This document shows, in pieces, positions 10,871-19,686 of a DNA stretch of 64,000 nucleotides. The stretch covers positions 29,972,203-30,036,202 of the forward strand of contig CM055112.1 of assembly GCA_029204225.1 (NCBI GenBank), read 5' to 3'. Within the stretch, counting starts at the first letter, position 1. Each line of letters starts with the position of its first letter. The translations under genes and the position numbers were made by a program. The DNA comes from Diphasiastrum complanatum (Eukaryota; Streptophyta; Lycopodiopsida; Lycopodiales; Lycopodiaceae). A model generated the notes under the pieces. The model was not told where the DNA came from and ran no database searches. It was given only the letters and a program-made list of their open reading frames with translations.

Positions 10871-11480
10871 TTTTTTAATTTTTCTGCCATTTTTAATTCA
10901 ATTTTCGCCCAACTCTCTGTTCTCTGTAATTTGATCTGAATAGGTAGGATTGTAGAGAATTGAAAGGGCTTTCTAGCCATATAATTTTTTTTTTGGATTC
11001 CGTTCAGTATTGAGCAAGTTACAAATTTTTGAAGTTGGCAATAAAATTCTATAAACTTGTCAAAAACCAGACATTTTCTGTTTTTTTATTTTATTTTTTT
11101 GCTCTTTTTTATTCAATTTCCGCCCAAGTTTCTATTCTCTGTAATTTGATCTGAATAGGTAGGATTGTAAAGCATTGAAAGGGCTTTCTAGCCATATAAT
11201 TTTCTTTGGATTCTGTTCAGTATTGAGCAAGTTACAGATTCTGGAAGTTGGCAAAACAATTCTGTAAACTTGTCAAAACCAGAATTCGAGATTTTTTAAT
11301 TTTTCTGCCTGTTGATTCATTTTTCGCCCAACCTTCTGATCTCTATAATTCGATCTGAATAGCTAGAGTTGTAGAGCACTGAAAGGGATTTCTGGGGAGA
11401 ATTTTTTTCTCATTTCGTTACGTATTGAGGAAGTTAAATTTTTTTGAAATGTCAAAAAAAAGAAATTCTGTAACCTTGTC
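10871..11480. repeat. three tandem copies of a 210-bp unit
   Basis: Copies begin at about 10871, 11081 and 11291, each with a T-rich stretch and CTGCC or TGCTC. Shared landmarks in order: TTCGCCCAA or TCCGCCCAA, TCTGTAATTTGATCTGAATA, GAAAGGGCTTTCTAGCC, TTCAGTATTGAGCAAGTTA, AAACTTGTCAAAA. Copies 1 and 2 are closer to each other than to copy 3. Such units are common in retroelement leaders, but no element ends were found around this array. Confidence 0.8.
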
Positions 11481-11872
11481 ATTAGCTTCAACAATGTTAT
11501 TGCTAGCAGTTGCACCTATCTATAAGGATCAAAATCAACAAGCATTATCTTGGGATCTTTTTTTGGATAGTGTCGACTACCCATTTGTCAATGAACAAGG
11601 TTATCATGAATGGCCACTGAACCCATATGGCTATCATTGAAAATTTGCAGTCAAGCGTCGAGGTTGGTGTCATGGGACCGCCACCAGTTTTGGTGGGGGA
11701 TACTGTTGGAGGGTTTGTGGATATCGAGGCAACGCTAACCATAATTAATAAGTGAGAGGGATTTGGCACGCTGCTTGTGTAAGTTCAACCCGATGATCAC
11801 GTAATTATTTGATTAGTTAGAAGTCAATAAAAGGAATTTAGGCCTTTTTGCGGGACTTTTAATGTCGCAGGG
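11481..11872. other. no recognisable gene (small open frame 11425-11640)
   Basis: A 71-codon open frame starts in the third 210-bp copy and ends with an aromatic-rich tail (SWDLFLDS, HEWPLNPYGYH). I do not recognise it; it may be chance. The remainder up to the A1 LTR has no motif. Confidence 0.35.
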
Positions 11873-11981
11873 AGTTATGGACTCAGCTCATTACATTCGC
11901 CGCGTCCATTTACATTTACTTTACTTTATGCATAAGCAGGCATTGGACCCTTTTTTATTCATTAGTGACACTTAGACTATG
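11873..11981 (+). repeat. A1 5' LTR, left segment
   Basis: Starts AGTTATGGACTC and matches the start of the A1 3' LTR at 22207 through GACACTTAGACTAT, where element B1 interrupts it. The start AGTTATG pairs with the LTR end CGTAACT at 17060 (CATAACT in A3). Confidence 0.85.
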
Positions 11982-12426
11982 TGTTAGGGACCCAACCCCC
12001 TTGGGTCCCAAATCCAGACTTGAGACTGGACGATGACTGGGCCTGTAGACTTGACCGGTGACTCGTGAACCTGCATGGTTGCCACGTGTTATGATCCGGG
12101 AGTGCACATGGCTTGGAGTCTCTCTCCTTGGAGGTATACAAGGGGAGGACTCATTTGCCATCCATTCTGTCTACCTAGGAGGAGGTGGATGGAGAGCGTG
12201 TGCACGGCCAAGATGTATTGCTAGCGTGAGGCAGGAGATGGCTGAGAGCCTAGGCGGTGGTATGGGACGCCGTCTGGGATGGAGGTCGGATCCAGCTTGA
12301 TACGGTCACAGGCCAGGGCACGGTGGGTGGACCCGGATTAGGTCCTACGGCGAGGTGGAATGTGAATCGTTCGGTCTCTTGTGGTTAACCGGCACCTGGA
12401 GGTTTGCAGTAAGTAAGTTTGTAACA
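11982..12426 (+). repeat. B1 5' LTR, 445 bp
   Basis: TGTTAGGGACCC to TTTGTAACA, canonical TG...CA ends. By eye it differs from the overlapping part of the 3' LTR (16316-16723) by about nine substitutions and one 3-bp indel, so the insertion is fairly young relative to the decay of its host A1. Confidence 0.9.
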
Positions 12427-13382
12427 TATGGTATCAGAGCCACTGCATGCTGAAAGCAGGTGCGTTGATCCGTAGTAGATTTCTTGTATTTTACAATACT
12501 TCTGACGGAATTCAAAACGGGCTTAAATCGTGTTTTTTATGCACTTTTGTGTATTGGTCCTTCTTCGCTGTTTTTGGTTTTTTGGATGAAATTTTTTCAA
12601 AAAAAAACGGTAGTGGGGCCCTTGGTAGTTAGCCACGTGAACTATCCAAAGGCGGACAGGTGGCAGTCCTCCTCAACTTGCAATTCCGCTTCAGGTTGAG
12701 GTAACGGACAGTGTCAAGGGGCCCTCCCAGCGCAAAAAAAAGGGAGTAGTTGCTCGATGTCTGAGCAGCGATGGAGTATACATTAAAAAAAACTTTGTTT
12801 TGGATCCTCCTTAGTGATGCCACATGGCACTGTCCGGCTCAGGACAGGTGGCTCCTTCTAGCGGAAACCTGTTCCGCTCCCGATTGGAGGCTCTAATCGC
12901 TGTTTCACGGGCCAGCGAGTTCAAACAAAGATAATTATGACCAGGTTCCGTTGGAAAACAGCGAGGGAGCCTTGATTTAGAGTTAAACATTCCAAAATAG
13001 GAATGTTAGCCAGCGCTGAGGGTGCAGGGGAATCTGGCTGCCTACTGGCCAGATTCTGGTGGGTGGCCAGTGTGCTACTGTGGTGCCAAGGTGGCAAGGT
13101 ATGGCCACTTGGCAGTTTGTAGGCAAGCATGGAGAGGGAGGCATACCTCTCCTATGCATGGTTTTTCTTCAGAATTAGAGGTGGAGGTGGTGGTGCATCC
13201 TTCTCTTTGCCTTCTCTTATTCCTCTTGGCAGCCATGGACAATACCATTTGGTTTGTAAAGAGACAGCAAGAGTAGTTTGTATTTACCTTCCTTGAGTAG
13301 CTTTTGATTCTCTTCTATCTTCTCTTCTTAATTCACCTCTCTTCTCTCTGTAAAAATGGAGCCTACTCCTACTACATAGCCT
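12427..13382 (+). mobile_element. B1 primer-binding site and untranslated leader
   Basis: TGGTATCAGAGCC at 12429-12441 is the initiator-Met tRNA PBS, 2 bp after the LTR. About 940 bp of leader follows without a coding motif. Three CAGCG cores occur at 12913, 12959 and 13011; the last is CAGCGCTG, as in family C leaders. Confidence 0.8.
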
Positions 13383-14401
13383 ATGTCCCCTGTTCATGAG
13401 GCTACAGTATCTGCCTCTGTTTTAGACCCTGATGCTTTGATGCTAGCTATTAACAGTCTACAACAACAGATTGTAGATATGCAAGCAAAGCACAGTCGGG
13501 ATCAGCAGGACCTCAAGGAATTGATGCAGCTAAGGCAATTGGTGCATCAACCCTTGTTTACTCCTGAAGTTTTTGCTGGGGAAAAGAAGGATAGAACCCC
13601 GGAGGCGGTCTTGCAATGGCTGGATCGATGGAATTCGCACTTTTCCATGCACGATTCATCCGAGGACAACAAGATCAATCTCGCCGTCATGTACCTGCGA
13701 GGTAAAGCATTTACCTGTGGCAAGATATAAGGGGTAAGCCTGAAGTTCCTAGGAATTGGAAGGATTTCTGTATGGCCTTTAAGGCGGCCTTCCTTCCTAT
13801 TCTTGATGATTTTGAATTCTACCGTCAGTATGCAACGATCCATATGGGGAACCGGCCCCTGGATCAGTATTTGCAAGAATTTCAAGAGGTCTATTCTCGT
13901 TTTGCAACTAGAATAGATCCTTTGCTAGTAAAGTTGCATTTCATACTGGGGTTGCCAAGAGACTACCAGCTAGAGGTTAGGAGGAACCAGCCTCTTACCC
14001 TCGAGGATGCTGTTCGCTTCGCCATAATCTACGATGATACTCGTACGATGGCTAAGCCTGAGACTGGTGTCTTACCCGACGTAAAGGGTAAGAGGCCTTT
14101 CTTTCCAAAGAAATCGAAAGATAAGGCAAAGGAAGGGACTTCAGGTTCAGGGAAATCGAAGAAAAGATCTAACTTGGACCAGGAAACCTTCATGAAAGCC
14201 AGAAGCGACAATCTGTGCTTTAATTGCATGGAACCAGGTCGTGTTGCGAAGGAATGTCCAAAGAAACGGAAAGCTAAAGGTTTAATACACCAGGTAACTC
14301 TAGCATACCTAGTGTTGATCTTTCCTTTGCTAGTAATTCTGTGTGTGAGCATTGTTGTTTTAATACGGCTGTTTTTGGCCCTCATGAACTCATTCAGATG
14401 A
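13383..14401 (+). pseudogene. B1 gag, frameshifted
   Basis: Gag forms the particle shell that packages element RNA. The first frame (13383-13730) holds the N-terminus and the start of the retrotransposon gag domain (FAGEKKDRTPEAVLQWLDRW). A frameshift near 13725 moves it into 13772-14401 (RPLDQYLQEFQEVYSRF, LPRDYQLEVRRNQP). The zinc knuckle at about 14216-14258 reads CFNCMEPGRVAKEC: the usual CX2CX4HX4C histidine is Arg, so zinc binding should be lost. After the knuckle the frame drifts into unrelated residues. Start chosen at the Met of MSPVHEATV, the first in frame after the leader. Confidence 0.8.
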
Positions 14402-14729
14402 AGGGGGTTGTGGGTGGCCAAGCTGTAACTGTTTTGACGATGGTTCCACACATAATTTTATTAACGCTAATTTGTTGCAGAAGCTAAAGGTGGAAACAAG
14501 GCAAAGTGACCACCGATACACAGTGAAGCTGGCAACTGGAGCAGAAAGCCAAGTTAGGGACTGGATAGTCCCACGTTTACCAATAGAGATTCAAGCCTAT
14601 AAGGATAAATTAGACTTTCATATTATGAATCTAGATAGGGTAGATGTTATACTTGGTAAAGAGTGGTTCTATGAGAGGAACGAGTCTATGAAGAAAAACT
14701 ATGTAACACAGTTTGTCGTTCTTACATAA
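14402..14729 (+). pseudogene. B1 aspartic protease, frameshifted
   Basis: The active-site region reads DDGSTHNFI (about 14436-14462) after a frameshift, then the typical tail LDRVDVILGKEWFYE (14632-14676). Plant gypsy proteases normally have D-S/T-G at the first motif; here the middle residue is Asp, as in family C copies. The frame is broken between gag and the active site and again before RT, so no fused product is possible. Confidence 0.7.
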
Positions 14730-14907
14730 CGGCTCACTCATAGATTTGAATGGAAATGTTGATATTTCTACTCTGTACATGCTTTCTGCTTTGGAAACTG
14801 TTAAATGTATGGATATTGTGGATTGCAGTTCTTATTTATGTTGGTTAAGAGATTTTACTTACCATGAAGAACGTAGTTTGCAATTTTACAATCTCCAAAT
14901 GTAATTA

Positions 14908-16330
14908 ATGTCTAATAACCTAAAACAAGAAAATTCGCCGGAAGGTGAAATTTTTAGGAAACTTAGACAAGAATTTAATGATGTATTTCCTGAACAGCTT
15001 CCTGAGGGTCTTCCCCCCTCTAAGGTTGTTGACCATGGTATTAAACTGATTCTTGGTAGTTCTCCTATATCACTGTATCCATATAGGATGAGTACTAATG
15101 AAGAGGATGAGGTTTATAGGCAACTGCAAAATTATCTAAAGATGGGCCATGTTAGGCCTAGTAAATCTCCCTGGGGGGCACGTGTGCTCCTCGTTGATAA
15201 AAAAGACGGAGGTACTCGTCTTTGTGTGGACTTTAAAAAGTTGAATAAGTTAACGATTAAAAACCGTTATCCTTTACCGCGAATGGATGAACTGGTTGAT
15301 CGATTGCATGGTGCAAAGTACTTCACCAAAATCAATTTGAGATCAGGGTATCATCAAATTCGCATAAAGGCTGAGGATATTGAAAAAATCGGGTTTAGAA
15401 CTAGGTACGGCCATTATGAGTTTCTGGTTTTACCTTTTGGCTTGACAAATGCTCCAGCGACTTTCCAGCAGATGATGAACGATCTTCTTCGTCCATATCT
15501 GGGAAAGTTCGTAATAGTCTACTTCTCATCTATAGTAAGACCTTGGAGGAGCATGAGGAGCATCTCAGGACTGTCTTAAAGTTACTCAGACAGGAGAAGC
15601 TTTTTGCCAAGGAGTCCAAATGTGTGTTCTTCCAGAAGAGGTTGTTATACCTTGGTCACATTATTTCGGACCATGGGTTGGAAATTGACCCAAATAAAGT
15701 CCGACAAGTACGTGAATGGCCTATCCCTAAAACCATCCGGGAGGTTAAGTCTTTTTTGGGCTTTACGGGGTTTTTTCATAGATTCATCTTGAACTATGCA
15801 TTAATTGCTTGACGAATGTCCTCAGGGAGGCTAAAAGAGTTAGCCGACACAATAAGTTCAGTCCTCCAGTTACTCGGACTGAAGAGTTGAATCAGAGTTT
15901 TGAGAACCTCAAATACTGTGTAACTACAGCGCCTATTCTACTCATAGTGGATCCTAACAAGCCGTATGTACTTGAAACGGATGCCAGTGACTATGCTATA
16001 GGCGCAGTCCTATATCAGGATGGTAGACCGGTAGCTTTTGAAAGCAAGAAGTTGGACCCTACTCAAAGGCGGTATTCCACCTATGACAAGGAACTTTTTG
16101 CTATCATTAATGCCCTGAAAGTTTGGAGACATTACTTGTATGGCTCCCAGTTTACTATAGTTACTGATCATCAAGCGTTAAAGTATATTAACGATGCGGT
16201 CGACCTTAGGGGTCATAACGCCAGATGGTCAGAGATGCTCCAAGAATTTCATTATGACATTGAGTCCCGGAAGGGTACCTCTAATAGTGTCGCGGATGCC
16301 TTAAGCCGGATTGGAGAGACCGGACGATGA
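14908..16330 (+). pseudogene. B1 reverse transcriptase and RNase H without catalytic dyad
   Basis: Gypsy RT motifs in order: [13 protein letters not shown] (14988-15026), [48 protein letters not shown] (relatives read KIDL at motif A) and [19 protein letters not shown]. At 15520-15530, where VY-F-DDIL is expected, a short deletion of about ten bases removes the two Asp codons and changes frame. The sequence resumes as [19 protein letters not shown] second frameshift near 15810 leads into RNase H (VLETDASDYAIGAVLYQDG, AFESKKLDPTQRRYSTYDKE, TDHQALKYI, VADALSRI). The reading frame then runs directly into LTR sequence at about 16315. Confidence 0.88.
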
Positions 16331-16723
16331 CTGGGCCTGTAGACTTGACCGGTGACTCGTGAACCTGCATGGTTGCCACGTGTCATGATCCAGGAGTGCA
16401 CATGGCTTGGAGTCTCTCTCCTTGGAGGTATACAAGGGGAGGAGGACTCATTTGCCATCCATTCTGTCTACCTAGGAGGAGGTGGATGGAGAGCGTGTGC
16501 ACGGCCAAGATGTATTGCTAGCGTGAGGCAGGAGATGGCTGAGAGCCTAGGCGGTGGTATGGGACGCCGTCTGGGATAGAGGTCGGATCCAGCTTGATAC
16601 GGTCACAGGCCAGGGCATGGTGGGTGGACCCGGATTAGGTCCCACGGCAGGGTGGAACGTGAATCGTTCGGTCTCTTGTGGTTAACCGACACCTGGAGGT
16701 TTGCAGTAAGTAAGTTTGTAACA
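16316..16723 (+). repeat. B1 3' LTR, lacking its first part
   Basis: Collinear with the 5' LTR from GAGACTGGACGATGAC onward and ending in TTTGTAACA. The first about 45 bp of the LTR and all sequence from RNase H to the LTR start are missing. The junction reads GAGACCGGACGATGAC, so RNase H and LTR share the short word GAGAC at the breakpoint. Confidence 0.9.
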
Positions 16724-17060
16724 ATATGGTTGGCCTTTGGCCTTATTACTCATTATTAGGCCATTTGGACATATTACTGGAGAGTGGGGGCCTTCTTGGA
16801 GGGCGCACTATTTTCCCTCCCAGTTGGGCCCTAGCCATCGGAAGCTTCCTTTTAGGGCTTCCTCTTGGCTATAAGTAGGGAAACTGTGTCATTTGTTATT
16901 CAGTTGATGATATTGATCTCTCTCTCTTTAGTCTCCTTAATCTCTCTTTCTTGCTTTCTAGGGTTAAGTCTTGCTTATGTGCTACTTTCATAGCTTAAGT
17001 CTTGCCTATGTGATGCTTTCATAGCTTAGCTTTGAATCAGTTGTGGCTTTATTCGTAACT
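16724..17060 (+). repeat. A1 5' LTR, right segment
   Basis: Continues the A1 LTR from ATATGGTTGGCC to CGTAACT. Contains the TATA-like GGCTATAAGTAGGG at about 16868-16881, which is conserved in the A1 3' LTR (22457-22470) and in A3, and is the likely core promoter of the family. Confidence 0.85.
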
Positions 17061-17073
17061 TGGTATCAGAGCA
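17061..17073 (+). promoter_or_regulatory. A1 primer-binding site
   Basis: TGGTATCAGAGCA immediately follows the LTR end ACT with no spacer. Complementary to the 3' end of initiator-Met tRNA, the usual plant minus-strand primer. Confidence 0.85.
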
Positions 17074-17099
17074 CTTTCCTGTGCACTACTTTTTCAGAT

Positions 17100-17960
17100 T
17101 TAGTAGAGGTTGTCCAGTGCCCTACTAACCCATCACTTTTGTTGATTTTTTCATCAGATTTCCATCGTTTTTTCAGATTTAGTAGAGGCTGTCCAGCGCC
17201 CTACTAACCCATCACTTTTGTCGATTTTTTCATCAGATTTCCATCGTTTTTCTAGATTTGGTAGATACTGGCCAGCACCCTACTACCTTGTCACTTTCGT
17301 CGATTTTCTCCACCGATTTGCTGCCCATTTTGTGGCTTGATTGGAGGCTGTCCAGCGCCCTACTTCATCACCATTTTCAGGGGTTTTCTCCATTTTTTTT
17401 CAGGTTATGTGCGGATTTTGGTAGCTATTGCCCAGCGCCCTATTACCTTGCCATCTTTGACGGATTTCTCCACCGATTTGTTGTCCATTTTGCTGATTGT
17501 TTGGAGGCTGTCCAGCGCCCTACTTCATCACCATTTTCAGCGGTTTTTCCATCATGTTGCAGGACATTTGTGGATCTTACTAGCTGCTGCCCACCACCCA
17601 TTTTCAGCTTGGATCTTCAGCTCTCTCTCTCTCTCTCTCTCTCTTTAGCCTCTTATCCAAAAATCACCCAATTCCGTAATCGTTTGCTATTCCAAATTGC
17701 CAAAATCCTGCAGCCTGTTCATCGCTGCCCCAGCCCTTCCGACTTGTCACTTTCGCCTATTATTTTATCCGTTTCCAGCCATCGTTCACAGTTTATCAAA
17801 AGGCTCTCTAGCGCTCATCCTCAACCACATTTCACAGAATTCCGACTCCGTTTGATATTCCAATTTGACATTTCCCTCCTGGCTGTCCAGCGCATTTTTA
17901 CAGCCTTCATTTTCACTTTTTTCCATTTGTTGATTGCTGCCCTTTCTTAGTTGTGATAAT
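17100..17960 (+). repeat. A1 leader: phased array of about 11 units with TGTCCAGCGCCCTACT core
   Basis: The core TGTCCAGCGCC (or TGGCCAG, TGCCCAG, TCTCTAG variants) starts at 17111, 17190, 17269, 17349, 17429, 17509, 17588, about 17653, 17726, 17804 and 17884. The step is 79-80 bp for the first seven and 72-80 bp after. Flanks (AGATTTRGTAGA, CCCTACT, TCRCTTTYG) are also related, so this is a true tandem array lying wholly in the untranslated leader. Open frames across it are by-products. Confidence 0.85.
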
Positions 17961-18039
17961 ATTGGTTTTAATAGACTAATTTGGGGTGACGACAAGAGTC
18001 CGCTCCCTCAAGTTTTCGTCTATTCCTTCCACTATCATT

Positions 18040-19686
18040 ATGGCACATTCACCTACCTCGAGTGAAACTGTTAAGGAAAACTTATCCGATCAGTTTTGGC
18101 GCATGGATGATACCCTTTTTGGCCTCATTCTTCGCTTCGATACAGTTATGACTGGCTTTGCTACTATGCAGTCACATATTGATTCTTTACAGCCTCATGG
18201 TCCTGGAAAAGCTCCTGTCTTTCCTTCATTTGGGACTCCCCCTCCATTTGCATTTCCATCTTCTTCTATTAGTCAGCCTGGTGGTGGACAGTTCATTCCA
18301 CCTAACCCACCTCCTGGTTTCTTTCCACCTCCCCCAGTTCCTGAGCCACACTTCGCTCGAGACTTTCGTGATAGGGTACAGCTTGCTACCTATTCCGGTT
18401 CCTCTGACGGGAACTTATTAGAGAATTGGTTTGCTAAGCTTGACACATATTTTCAGATCTACCCTAAGATTGATCCTCAGAAGATCCAGTTGGCTGCTTT
18501 ACACTTAGATGGACGCGCCGCCACGTGGTGGCGAGTTTATCGAGCTGATCTTGATCGGGAAGGGCTCCATATATGGCATACGTTTCGTCGTGACCTCCGT
18601 CATGCTATGATTGATCCTCAGTGGCTCAACCGCCAATGTGATACATTCCGTAGTCTCACTCAAACTAGTGACCTTGCTTTTTATACAGATCAGTTTATGG
18701 AGCTTTCTTATTTTTTCACAGATCTACCGGCCACTGAGCTTATTTCTCGTTATATTGCTGGGCCTTGTGGTGCCTTACGTTACGATGTTTCTTCCTTCCA
18801 GCCTCCCACACTTGTTGAGGCGATGTCTCTTGCCAGTACTTTACAGCACAAGTACTCTGACACCCTTCCTTCTCGCTTCTCCCGACCCCATCCTTCTGCT
18901 TCATCTTTTCTTGCTATGTCCACCCCTACACCTGCCCCTTCAGTTCCAGCTCCTTGCATTGTCCCTTCGTCTCCTCGTCCTCCGACCCCTCGACCTGCTT
19001 TTGTCCGACGTTACACATCTGCAGAGTTTGTTGACCTTCAGGATCCTATATCACACAGTTTGAGCGAGTTGCCTGATTTACTTGAGATAGTTATTGATCT
19101 ACCTGAGCTCGTCACTGTATCCCATAGTGAGTCAGAGTCACATATACAGGTTCCTACTGATGCTGATTCACATATACAGGTTGCGGCTGATATGGTCCTT
19201 GATACTAATATAGCATGCTGTGATACTATTGATGATGTTGTTCCATGCTTTGATATTGTTGTTGAGTACTTTGATGCTACTCGTGTTCCTGAGCGCCATG
19301 CTATAGATGTTGTCGCCTATGCTCCTTATTTCGATACTATTCATGGGTCTACGGTTTTAGATGCTTGGGCTACTCCAGTAGATCTCCATATGGCATACGA
19401 CTGGTTCTCTTCACTTGGTACTGTTGCTGTGGATCTCTCTCAGCAGACACTTTCCTTTACTCATGCTGGTCAGCATCATTTACTTGCTGGTATTGATTCC
19501 CAGGGTGACTATCAGTTGGTTACCGGGAAGCAGTTTATGCGTAGCCTACCAAAGGCTCAGGATGCAGCTCTTCTTTCCATTCAGAGTACAAGTTGCTGCT
19601 TTACTTTCACCATCCGTGGGTCCTCTTCCTCAGGCCGTATACCTTGGTGGTATTTCTACTATTGCTTTTGCGCATACCTCAGATAG
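18040..19686 (+). pseudogene. family A gag with protease tail (zinc knuckle and active site replaced)
   Basis: Start placed at the Met of MAHSPTSSE (18040), shared with A3 and A4. A heptad-like N-terminus is followed by a proline-rich stretch, then the retrotransposon gag domain (LATYSGSSDGNLLENWFAKL, AALHLDGRAATWWRVYR, LAFYTDQFMELSYF). After RRYTSAEFVDLQ (about 19038), copy A3 continues with a CCHC knuckle and a D-T-G protease site. Here an unrelated acidic segment (19039-19389; SHIQV, DTIDDVV repeats) takes their place. Homology resumes at DWFSSLGTVAVDLSQQTLSF (protease C-terminus) and LVTGKQFMRSLP. The frame is open to 19686. It could still make a gag-like protein, but without knuckle or protease catalysis. 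Confidence 0.8.

Larger units (their letters stand above)
11982..16723 (+). mobile_element. gypsy family B, copy B1, nested in the A1 5' LTR
   Basis: Has a complete 5' LTR (11982-12426), PBS, leader, broken gag, protease, RT and RNase H, then a 3' LTR lacking its first part. Integrase, chromodomain and polypurine tract are missing. The inserted DNA splits the A1 LTR between CTTAGACTAT and ATATGGTTGG. The intact A1 3' LTR reads CTTAGACTATATGG there, so the insertion is certain. The flanks CTATG and ATATG form an imperfect 5-bp duplication. Confidence 0.9.
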
